A stretch of DNA of 5,027 nucleotides, from assembly GCA_030592205.1 (NCBI GenBank), contig JAUVKA010000318.1, positions 1 through 5,027 of the forward strand, read 5' to 3'. Shown piece after piece: positions 1 to 5,027 of the stretch. The position numbers and the translations under genes are program-made. Numbering within the stretch: position 1 is the first letter of the stretch; every line of letters starts with the position of its first letter. The notes under the pieces were generated by a model, which had not been told where the DNA came from, made no database searches, and was given only the letters and a program-made list of their open reading frames with translations. Origin of the DNA: Bacteroidota bacterium. Lineage in GTDB: Bacteria > Bacteroidota > Bacteroidia > Bacteroidales > UBA12481.

Positions 1-1426
1 AATTTTCAGGATTGAATGAAACCGATTCATCATAATAATTAATAGCCTTTGGGAATTCACGTGTCATGCTATATATCAATCCAAGCTGATAACAATTTTG
101 AACACCGGGATTACCATTATAATGACTTATTAAGAATTTTTTTGCTTTGCCCCATTTGCCAAAATTTCTTAAAGCTTTACCCATATAAAAGAGTACACTC
201 CTATTTTGGGGAGATAAGCTCCGTGCCTTATTATAGTATTTCTTTGCCAGCCTTAAGTCTCTTGTATCCTCATAATATCTTGCAAGCTCTATGTAGGTTG
301 TAGGTACAGGTCTCATTTCATGGGCCTTTTCAATAGCGGCCAGTCTCTGGGCGAAATATTCCTCACGGGGATCAGTCCTGGTTTTTATTTCAAGTGCCTT
401 TGCAATGCTTATATAAGGATGTATCCATAGTGGATCAAGTTCAATTGCTTTGCGATAATTGGTAATGGCCTTATCAGGATATACTTCCTTACTGAAATTC
501 ATAAAGGACTGACCCTTGACATAAAAATCAAAGGATTCCTGGTTTCTGCTACATTTATACAGAATTGCTGATTTCTCTTTTGGCAGAAGTTTTGTTTTAA
601 GCTGGTAAGCAATATGTTCAGATATATTATCCAGATTGCTGTTGATTTGATTCTTTTCTGAATAGTATGGTTCTGCCATTAAGTGTTTATCCGTATTTGC
701 ATTGATAAGATTTACCGAGACCTTTAATTTATTACCCTCATCTTCTATACTACCTTCAATGATATAATCTACATCCAGTTCCTTACCAACTTCCGGAATA
801 GATTTACCGTGATCCCCACCATACTTACCAGACGATGTTGTTGAACGAACATCGAAAACCTTTATATGTGAAAGAGACGCAACAAGTTCAACCCAAAAAG
901 AATCATTATATTTCTTGCTGACTGAGTCAACTGAATAATTTCTGAAGGGCAAGACCGCTATTGATTTTTTTTGTCTAAGCAATCCGGCAGAACTTAGAAA
1001 AATCAAAATGGCTGCTGCAATAACTAAAAAGCTAATTCCTGAGCTTATAATTAACCTGGATTTTGTTTTTTTCAGATTCTTGGTTTCCCCATTGTTTATG
1101 TCAATAACTTTCCCTTTGGCTTCTCCTGGTGTATAAGCAAAGTACTTCTTGAAGCAGCTCGAAAAATATGCAGGAGAGTTAAATCCAACTCTGAAGGCCA
1201 GTTCTGAGATGGGTGTGTCTTCTGATTGCAGTATTTCCCAAGCTTTTTTCAACCGTGTTTCATTAATTAGCTGACTAATTGATTTCCCTGTATTTGAGCG
1301 GACTTTCCTCAGAAGGTTGGAATGGCTCATTTCCATAATTCGGGCAAGTTCTCTGGCACCGAATGAAGAATCACTGTAATTTTCCTCAAGGGCCACAAAC
1401 AGCCTCTCATGAAACATCTGGCTCAT
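1..1426 (-). CDS. Membrane-anchored AraC-type HTH regulator with TolB-like and TPR domains (3' end outside window)
   Basis: Reading leftward from the ATG at 1426, the frame stays open to base 1, giving 475 residues with no stop. It is the N-terminal part of a longer protein; the divergent paralogue has 723 residues. An AraC-type double HTH spans about residues 22-104: the first helix-turn-helix includes S34-LLRKVRS-G47, the second ends in GFNSPAYFSSCF and PGE. A basic stretch (KKTKSR, 119-124) precedes a single transmembrane helix at about 125-150. SIAVLPF at 155-161 opens a TolB/FlgO-like domain that also contains GKELDVDYIIEGS (214-226). TPR-like helices follow from about residue 298 (SFDFYVKGQ) to the edge. 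The inferred topology is cytoplasmic DNA-binding head and periplasmic sensor, as in ToxR/CadC regulators but with an AraC fold. An in-frame TAA lies three codons upstream, and the start aligns with that of the paralogue; Met4 is the alternative. Ligand and target genes are unknown. Confidence 0.9.
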   Translation of the reverse strand, partial: MSQMFHERLFVALEENYSDSSFGARELARIMEMSHSNLLRKVRSNTGKSISQLINETRLKKAWEILQSEDTPISELAFRVGFNSPAYFSSCFKKYFAYTPGEAKGKVIDINNGETKNLKKTKSRLIISSGISFLVIAAAILIFLSSAGLLRQKKSIAVLPFRNYSVDSVSKKYNDSFWVELVASLSHIKVFDVRSTTSSGKYGGDHGKSIPEVGKELDVDYIIEGSIEDEGNKLKVSVNLINANTDKHLMAEPYYSEKNQINSNLDNISEHIAYQLKTKLLPKEKSAILYKCSRNQESFDFYVKGQSFMNFSKEVYPDKAITNYRKAIELDPLWIHPYISIAKALEIKTRTDPREEYFAQRLAAIEKAHEMRPVPTTYIELARYYEDTRDLRLAKKYYNKARSLSPQNRSVLFYMGKALRNFGKWGKAKKFLISHYNGNPGVQNCYQLGLIYSMTREFPKAINYYDESVSFNPEN

Positions 1427-1444
1427 AAGTGTTTAGGTTTAGAT

Positions 1445-1462
1445 AGGTAATAAAGGTAATAA
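1445..1462. repeat. Tandem 9-base direct repeat over the leftward -7 box
   Basis: AGGTAATAA occurs twice back to back (1445-1453 and 1454-1462) with no mismatch. The two copies cover the candidate -7 element of the leftward regulator gene. A nearby CCTTATCT (about 1466-1473) is nearly the reverse complement of the AGATAGG that starts the block. Direct repeats next to a promoter are typical of AraC-family operators, but each unit is shorter than a usual AraC half-site, so an operator role is only a possibility. Confidence 0.6.
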
Positions 1463-1481
1463 AATCCTTATCTAATATCAA
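1451..1481 (-). promoter_or_regulatory. Candidate Bacteroidota-type promoter of the leftward regulator
   Basis: On the minus strand, TTG (1481-1479) is followed after 20 bases by TACCTTTA (1458-1451), which matches the Bacteroidota -7 consensus TAnnTTTG in all but its last base. The -7 box ends 24 bases before the ATG at 1426, nearly the same distance as in the better promoter of the divergent paralogue (23 bases). This predicts a leader of under 20 bases without a Shine-Dalgarno sequence. The match is imperfect in both boxes, so the call rests largely on the shared geometry. Confidence 0.35.
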
Positions 1482-1541
1482 CCCTGCTCTTTATAACAAT
1501 GTCCAGATTGGTTTACACTCTATCAAAGATGGTCAATTCAC

Positions 1542-1557
1542 TCTGATCTGAATCAGA
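1542..1557. promoter_or_regulatory. Perfect dyad TCTGAT-N4-ATCAGA, possible operator
   Basis: TCTGAT (1542-1547) and ATCAGA (1552-1557) are exact reverse complements separated by CTGA. The dyad lies about 60 bases upstream of the candidate leftward -33 element. As RNA it would make only a 6-bp stem; as DNA it has the symmetry expected of a dimeric protein site. Which protein binds, if any, cannot be told from the sequence. Confidence 0.35.
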
Positions 1558-1593
1558 AGTAGAGCCATATCAACTAATAGTTTGATGTCACGA

Positions 1594-1610
1594 CCTATTT
1601 GTAAAGTAGG
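1594..1610. repeat. Imperfect inverted repeat, small hairpin
   Basis: CCTATTT (1594-1600) pairs with AAGTAGG (1604-1610) around a three-base loop. One of the seven pairs is a T-G wobble, which is allowed in plus-strand RNA and becomes an A-C mismatch on the minus strand. It overlaps an alternative GGAC/GTCC pairing (1609-1612 with 1625-1628). It is either the first hairpin of a possible plus-strand RNA or a chance repeat. Confidence 0.35.
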
Positions 1611-1677
1611 ACCTTAGTAATGTAGTCCCCAATACCGCCCACTGCTTTTTTCACATAGCCATAACTTGCTGATTATT

Positions 1678-1713
1678 ACCTGGGTTACAACAGGGTACGC
1701 AAACCCTCCAGGT
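1678..1713. repeat. Nested inverted repeat with two competing folds
   Basis: ACCTGG (1678-1683) is the exact reverse complement of CCAGGT (1708-1713). Inside it, AGGGT (1692-1696) pairs with ACCCT (1703-1707), so the 3' arms are contiguous and an 8-base bulge sits on the 5' side. An alternative fold pairs GGGTT (1682-1686) with AACCC (1702-1706). CCAGG then recurs at 1716-1720. The structure is clear, but its function is not. Confidence 0.45.
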
Positions 1714-1739
1714 TCACCAGGAAATCTAACGCCTAAAAC

Positions 1740-1774
1740 CCTTGTAATCTGATGGTTGCAAGGACTTGTTTTTT
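1740..1774 (+). terminator. Intrinsic-terminator-like hairpin on the plus strand, no gene upstream
   Basis: CCTTGTAATC (1740-1749) and GGTTGCAAGG (1754-1763) form an uninterrupted 10-bp stem with a TGAT loop. Eight pairs are Watson-Crick and two are U-G wobbles in plus-strand RNA; in the opposite strand those two become A-C mismatches, so the fold favours plus-strand transcripts. A T-rich tail follows (TTGTTTTTT, 1766-1774), three bases after the hairpin starts to close out. An AAAA run (1735-1738) precedes it, so CCTAAAA (1732-1738) can also pair with TTTTAGG (1771-1777). No plus-strand gene lies upstream within the window; the rightward promoter is about 110 bases downstream. Confidence 0.5.
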
Positions 1775-1883
1775 AGGGAGAAAGCCTATCCCTTTGGCAT
1801 TTCAGTTGTTGACAGAAACAAGGAAAATCATCATTGTGGTCTCCATTAAAGGATACAGTGTAAGATAGAACAACATACGCCTC

Positions 1884-1916
1884 TTTTGTTAATGAACTGG
1901 CTTATAGCTATATTTG
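1884..1916 (+). promoter_or_regulatory. Bacteroidota-type promoter of the 723-residue regulator
   Basis: TTTTG (1884-1888) is followed after 20 bases by TATATTTG (1909-1916), a full match to the Bacteroidota primary-sigma pattern -33 TTTG and -7 TAnnTTTG. The -7 box ends 23 bases before the ATG at 1940, predicting a start of transcription near 1920-1924 and a leader of under 20 bases. No Shine-Dalgarno sequence is present, as is usual in this phylum. A small GTT-AATG-AAC symmetry lies between the boxes at 1888-1897. Confidence 0.65.
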
Positions 1917-1939
1917 AAAATAGCGACAAGCCTTAACCT

Positions 1940-4111
1940 ATGAATCAGGATTTTTTCCAGAAGCTGAATGATATTATTGATGCCAATATTGGCAATACCT
2001 TGTTCGGTGCAAAAGAGCTGGCAGAGCTTATGGGAATGAGCCAATCCAGTTTGTTGAGAAAGGTCAGATCCCGTACTGGAAAATCCATTAATCAATATAT
2101 CAGGGAAGTTCGCCTGAAGAAGGCGCTGCAAATCCTACAGGAGGAAGATGTAACAGTTTCGGAGGTTACTTTCCGTCTTGGCTTCAACTCCCCATCCTAT
2201 TTTTCAGCATGTTTTAGAAAATTTCATGGACAGCTCCCTGGGGAAGTCAGGAAGAAGAATGGGGATGGGTTGGAATATAAAGAAGATGTAGAACAACATA
2301 GGATTCTTGATTCTCAAGAACTATCGATCCAACCCAGCGAGAGTAATCAGGATAAGAAAACTAAAATCATTCGCATAGCATGGATATCGGCTTTTCTTTT
2401 AGTGCTTATTGTATCAGGATATTTCCTGATTCCGAAACTATTAAAACCTTCCAAACCGAGTTCTATATCTATTGCCGTGTTGCCTTTTAAGTTTCTCGGA
2501 GAAGACTCTACAAAGCAATATCGGGCAGATGGAATGATGCTGGCAATTCAGCAAAAACTTGGAGAAATCAGGGATTTGCGTATAATTTCTGGTATAACGA
2601 TGGAACAATACAGGAATTCCAGCAAAACCATAAAAACAATAGGACGCGAGCTAAAAGTTGATTATGTCTTTCAAGGAATTCTTCAGATGGAAAGTGATAC
2701 CCTTAATTTGTTGGCATCCTTAGACAATGTAAAAAAAGAGAAACAAGTTTTTTCCAACAATTACATTAAGGAATGGGCTGATGTTTTCAATGTTCAGAGT
2801 GAAGTTGCAAAGGACATAGCAGCAAAAATTAAGGCTGTTGTTACACCTGAGGAAAAAATGATCATCGAAAGGGCACCAACCTCTGATCTGACAGCCTATG
2901 ATTTTTATTTGCTGGGTAATGAACACGCCCTTAATAATTATTCTATTGCAGAGATAAAAATAGCCATTGAGATGTACGAGGAAGTAATTAAGAGAGATTC
3001 AAATTATGTGCTGGCATGGGTAGGATTGGCAGCTCTCAACAGGCGTATTTACCGTCAATATTCCACATCTGGCACAAACGTAGAAAATCTCTTATTGTCA
3101 AAAAAATACTTTGATAAAGCAAAAAGCCTTTCTCCAACCCTTAAGGAAGTGCGGATTGAGGAAGCCAAGTATTATTATCAATGTAAGTTGAATTTTCCAA
3201 AAGCACTTGGACTATTGGAGAATCTGAAAACTGAATACCCGAATGATGCTGATATATATGCTTGGATTGGATACATTTACAACCGGAAGGGAGAATTCAA
3301 GAAATCACTGGAATACCTGGAGCAAGCTATTTCCTTAAATCCTGTACATTGGGAATACTGGGGTATTACTGCAGGGATTCTCCGGAACCATCGCCTGCCG
3401 GAATCAAAAAATGCCGAGTATTACTATCTAAAAACAATGGAGTTAGCTCCATCACCCGGTATGGTTGAACGTATACTAAATTATTATTATGAGATTGGTA
3501 AATTGGATAAAGCAAGGGAGTTTCTCCGAACGCATGAAAAGGTATTGGATTTGAACAGGGTAAAGTTCCATTATGCACAGTTGGAATTATACAACAGAAA
3601 TTATGTTGAAGCCATCAAAATTGCTCAATCCATACCGGAAGGAGAACCTTTGGGTGATTTTTTTACCAAACATCATTTTATGGGTGATGTTTATCTATCA
3701 ATACCAGATACCGTTAAGGCAATTTATCATTATTCAATAGAAAGAGATTTTCTCTTGAATAAACTCAAAGAGACAAAAAATGATTGGCGTCTGTTTTGTG
3801 GACTCAGATATGTTTTCGCAGGTTTGGGTATGAAAGATCAAGCTCTGGAAGCAGATAGGAAAATTAAGGAGATTCTCGATGGTCTACCTCATAGTACTAA
3901 TTTCACATATCAAAATAATATCGAAAAGATTTTAGTTTTAGTAGTTCTCGGAGAACACGATCTGGCTTTGGAGGAGCTTGATACATTAATGAAGCAGCAA
4001 AGTCATAAGTACATTGAATCTTTAAAGTATTATCCTGGTTGGGATCCTGTGAGAAACCATCCAAAATTCAAGGAAATAGTTTCTAATCCCGACTATCAGC
4101 TCAATTTCTGA
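1940..4111 (+). CDS. Membrane-anchored AraC-type HTH regulator with TolB-like and TPR domains (complete)
   Basis: This is a complete 723-residue protein ending in TGA at 4109-4111. Its start is fixed by an in-frame TAA two codons upstream and by alignment with the divergent paralogue. AraC-type double HTH: about residues 22-104, with S34-LLRKVRS-G47 in the first motif and GFNSPSYFSACF (81-92) and PGE in the second. One transmembrane helix lies at about 146-164 after a basic segment (KKTK near 139-142). SIAVLPF (177-183) opens a TolB/FlgO-like domain, which continues through GRELKVDYVFQG (235-246). AYDFYLLGN (319-327) begins a TPR-rich region to about residue 690; the clearest repeat is at 437-468. 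The WDPVRNHPKF ending (701-710) is typical of TolB-TPR proteins. Inferred role: a one-piece membrane sensor that regulates transcription directly, head in the cytoplasm and sensor in the periplasm. There is no kinase, receiver or cyclase domain. The signal and target genes are unknown. Confidence 0.93.
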   Translation: MNQDFFQKLNDIIDANIGNTLFGAKELAELMGMSQSSLLRKVRSRTGKSINQYIREVRLKKALQILQEEDVTVSEVTFRLGFNSPSYFSACFRKFHGQLPGEVRKKNGDGLEYKEDVEQHRILDSQELSIQPSESNQDKKTKIIRIAWISAFLLVLIVSGYFLIPKLLKPSKPSSISIAVLPFKFLGEDSTKQYRADGMMLAIQQKLGEIRDLRIISGITMEQYRNSSKTIKTIGRELKVDYVFQGILQMESDTLNLLASLDNVKKEKQVFSNNYIKEWADVFNVQSEVAKDIAAKIKAVVTPEEKMIIERAPTSDLTAYDFYLLGNEHALNNYSIAEIKIAIEMYEEVIKRDSNYVLAWVGLAALNRRIYRQYSTSGTNVENLLLSKKYFDKAKSLSPTLKEVRIEEAKYYYQCKLNFPKALGLLENLKTEYPNDADIYAWIGYIYNRKGEFKKSLEYLEQAISLNPVHWEYWGITAGILRNHRLPESKNAEYYYLKTMELAPSPGMVERILNYYYEIGKLDKAREFLRTHEKVLDLNRVKFHYAQLELYNRNYVEAIKIAQSIPEGEPLGDFFTKHHFMGDVYLSIPDTVKAIYHYSIERDFLLNKLKETKNDWRLFCGLRYVFAGLGMKDQALEADRKIKEILDGLPHSTNFTYQNNIEKILVLVVLGEHDLALEELDTLMKQQSHKYIESLKYYPGWDPVRNHPKFKEIVSNPDYQLNF

Positions 4112-4137
4112 GATCTTTCTTAAAATTTGATTAAAAA

Positions 4138-4165
4138 TTGTCAGTTTTTGCCTAAAAACTGATAA
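4138..4165 (+). terminator. Stem-loop after the 723-residue regulator, possible terminator without T tail
   Basis: TCAGTTTTT (4141-4149) and AAAAACTGA (4154-4162) are exact reverse complements around a GCCT loop. The stem extends outward through a G-U wobble and two A-T pairs to 12 bp (4138-4165), starting 26 bases after the stop codon. On the plus strand it is followed by ACATCCCCC, not a T run. On the minus strand it is followed by CAATTTTTAATC. It may end or stabilise the regulator mRNA and separate it from the downstream gene, but it is not a textbook intrinsic terminator. The rest of the 152-base gap shows no convincing promoter. Confidence 0.4.
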
Positions 4166-4263
4166 CATCCCCCACTTGCTTTCCGTAATTTCATGAAACT
4201 TAAGATATATCCTCCATGTCTAATAATATTCTTTACTCAATAATTACTTAAAAACCTGACATA

Positions 4264-5027
4264 ATGAAAACCTCAAGATTATTCACCTGTGGATTTATTA
4301 TCTCCATTGGGTTAAATTTAGCTGCCCAGGATACCCTTCAAGTTCCCGCTGAATATGCCAAAATTCAAACAGCTATAGAGGCGGCTGTTGATAGTGATGT
4401 TGTACTGGTTAGTGAAGGGACCTACTTCGAAAATATAAACTTCTTGGGGAAAAAGATAACCGTGGCTAGTAAATTCCTTCTCGACCAGGATACATCCCAT
4501 ATCTCGAGAACTATTATAGATGGAAGTCAGCCGGAAGATCCGGATTGGGCTTCAGTTGTATATATTATCTCCGGGGAGGATACAACCTCTGTATTAAATG
4601 GATTTACTATTACTGGCGGGAAAGGACACTACTTTACTGATGATAATACAAAGATGGGTGGAGGAATAGTTGCAATATCGGGAATTAAAATTGTGAATAA
4701 CCATATCATCAATAACAATGTTGAAAATTTAGATGGGGATTGTTATGGTGGAGGAATATATATGGTTTTATCGGAAAATAATTTTGCAATTATTGAGAAG
4801 AACAGGATTTCCTATAACAATGTAAAAGGGAAGGATTATGTTTTCGGTGGTGGGATAGTTTTTGGTGGCTTGGGTGAAGCCTTTATAAGTGATAATCTTT
4901 TTTATTCCAACAGTGTAGAAGCCATAGATCCCTTGCTTAATAAATGTGGAGGAGGAGGTATCTGGGTTGCATGGGGCTCTCCAGTTATAAATAAGAATAT
5001 TATTGCTGGAAATACGGCCCCTTATGG
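4264..5027 (+). CDS. Secreted right-handed beta-helix repeat protein (3' end outside window)
   Basis: The frame is open from ATG 4264 to the right edge, giving 254 full codons; an in-frame TAA five codons upstream fixes the start. The N-terminus has a short basic end, a hydrophobic stretch (about 9-19) and LAA then QD near residue 21-22, fitting a Sec signal peptide. There is no lipobox cysteine at the cleavage point. Residues 27-68 (VPAEYAKIQTAIEAA, VVLVSEGTYFENI, GKKITV) match the opening of pectin-lyase-fold proteins that start with a 'tIq.Ai..A..gD.v.V..GtY.EnI' pattern. Coils follow with GGGI at about 132, 162, 195 and 230, alternating with N-rich turns such as NNHIINNN and FYSNS. The location is extracellular or cell-surface; a C-terminal type IX sorting domain is possible but lies off the window. 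The fold is shared by polysaccharide-active enzymes and adhesins, so activity cannot be assigned. Confidence 0.88.
   Translation, partial: MKTSRLFTCGFIISIGLNLAAQDTLQVPAEYAKIQTAIEAAVDSDVVLVSEGTYFENINFLGKKITVASKFLLDQDTSHISRTIIDGSQPEDPDWASVVYIISGEDTTSVLNGFTITGGKGHYFTDDNTKMGGGIVAISGIKIVNNHIINNNVENLDGDCYGGGIYMVLSENNFAIIEKNRISYNNVKGKDYVFGGGIVFGGLGEAFISDNLFYSNSVEAIDPLLNKCGGGGIWVAWGSPVINKNIIAGNTAPY

Larger units (their letters stand above)
1427..1939. other. Divergent regulatory spacer between the two paralogous regulators
   Basis: This 513-base spacer contains no convincing protein gene; the longest ATG frame I noticed on the plus strand is 38 codons (1752-1868). It holds two outward-facing promoter candidates at its ends, a tandem 9-base repeat, a perfect dyad at 1542-1557, inverted repeats at 1594-1610 and 1678-1713, and a plus-strand terminator-like hairpin at 1740-1774. 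Between the terminator and the rightward promoter (about 1775-1883) I see only a weak TTGTT/AACAA dyad at 1806-1821. Its length and signal density are more than two simple divergent promoters need. Confidence 0.85.

Noticed and set aside
49..303. Plus-strand frame of 84 codons
   Set aside because: It lies wholly antisense to the TPR part of the leftward regulator, whose frame is intact and recognisable; the shadow product has no familiar motif.
1499..1617. Two tiny plus-strand frames (15 and 10 codons, both starting MSR)
   Set aside because: Too short to support, no translation signals, and the shared first residues are easily due to chance.
1724..1778. Integron attC-like site (ATCTAAC followed by GCCTAAAAC and a dyad)
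   Set aside because: ATCTAAC fits the RYYYAAC half, but no complementary GTTRRRY partner follows at the other end and there is no cassette gene or integrase; a terminator explains the dyad better.
1809..1837. TTGACA as a sigma-70 -35 box
   Set aside because: No TATAAT-like box follows at 16-18 bases, and the other signals in the window point to the Bacteroidota promoter type instead.
1752..1868. 38-codon plus-strand frame in the divergent spacer
   Set aside because: It starts in the loop of the terminator hairpin, has no promoter or ribosome-binding signal before it, and the basic, mixed product resembles nothing I know.
1889..2131. Minus-strand frame of 80 codons across the rightward promoter and HTH start
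   Set aside because: It is antisense to a clear AraC-type HTH coding region and to the best promoter in the window, and its product shows no domain features.
2720..2926. Minus-strand frame of 68 codons
   Set aside because: Antisense shadow inside the TolB-like and early TPR coding region; rich in residues arising from the complement of K/E/A codons and without motifs.
3262..3578. Overlapping plus (3262-3468) and minus (3366-3578) frames
   Set aside because: Both are out of frame with the continuous TPR coding sequence, which remains recognisable on both sides, so no frameshift is implied.
4318..4500. Minus-strand frame of 60 codons
   Set aside because: Antisense to the signal-peptide-proximal beta-helix region, which matches a known N-terminal pattern in the plus frame.
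1..5027. CRISPR array, tRNA, rRNA or insertion sequence
   Set aside because: No regularly spaced direct repeats, no cloverleaf or rRNA-like block, and no transposase reading frame or paired terminal repeats were seen.

Overview
The window looks like chromosomal DNA from a member of the Bacteroidota, probably an environmental or anaerobic lineage. It is AT-rich, and none of the three genes has a recognisable Shine-Dalgarno sequence. The clearest promoter matches the Bacteroidota -33 TTTG / -7 TAnnTTTG pattern. All three protein architectures (an AraC-type HTH fused to a TolB-like/TPR sensor, twice, and a secreted GGGI-type beta-helix protein) are common in that phylum. The phylum call is an inference from these signals; no rRNA or other phylogenetic marker is present.

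Layout. Bases 1-1426 (minus strand, running off the left edge) encode the first 475 residues of a membrane-anchored regulator: an N-terminal AraC-type DNA-binding domain, one transmembrane helix, a TolB/FlgO-like domain and TPRs. Bases 1940-4111 (plus strand) encode a complete 723-residue paralogue of the same design, transcribed divergently. Their DNA-binding domains align without gaps at about 64% identity (hand count), while the parts beyond the membrane have drifted far apart. Bases 4264-5027 (plus strand, running off the right edge) encode the start of a secreted right-handed beta-helix protein with a signal peptide and repeated GGGI coils.

The 513-base divergent spacer (1427-1939) holds no convincing gene but is rich in signals. 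There is a very good Bacteroidota promoter for the 723-residue gene and a weaker one for the leftward gene, each with its -7 box 23-24 bases from the start codon. A tandem 9-base repeat covers the leftward -7 box, and a perfect 6+4+6 dyad could be an operator. Further in are two more inverted repeats and a strong 10-bp hairpin with a following T-rich stretch, which reads as an intrinsic terminator on the plus strand. That terminator lies upstream of the promoter it would otherwise serve and has no gene in front of it. It may end a small RNA, or it may insulate the downstream promoter.

How it may work together (inference). Two single-chain membrane regulators appear to share very similar DNA-reading heads but carry different periplasmic sensors. 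They may act on overlapping sites, including their own shared spacer and possibly the promoter of the neighbouring secreted protein. No enzyme, mobile element, tRNA, rRNA or CRISPR array is visible.
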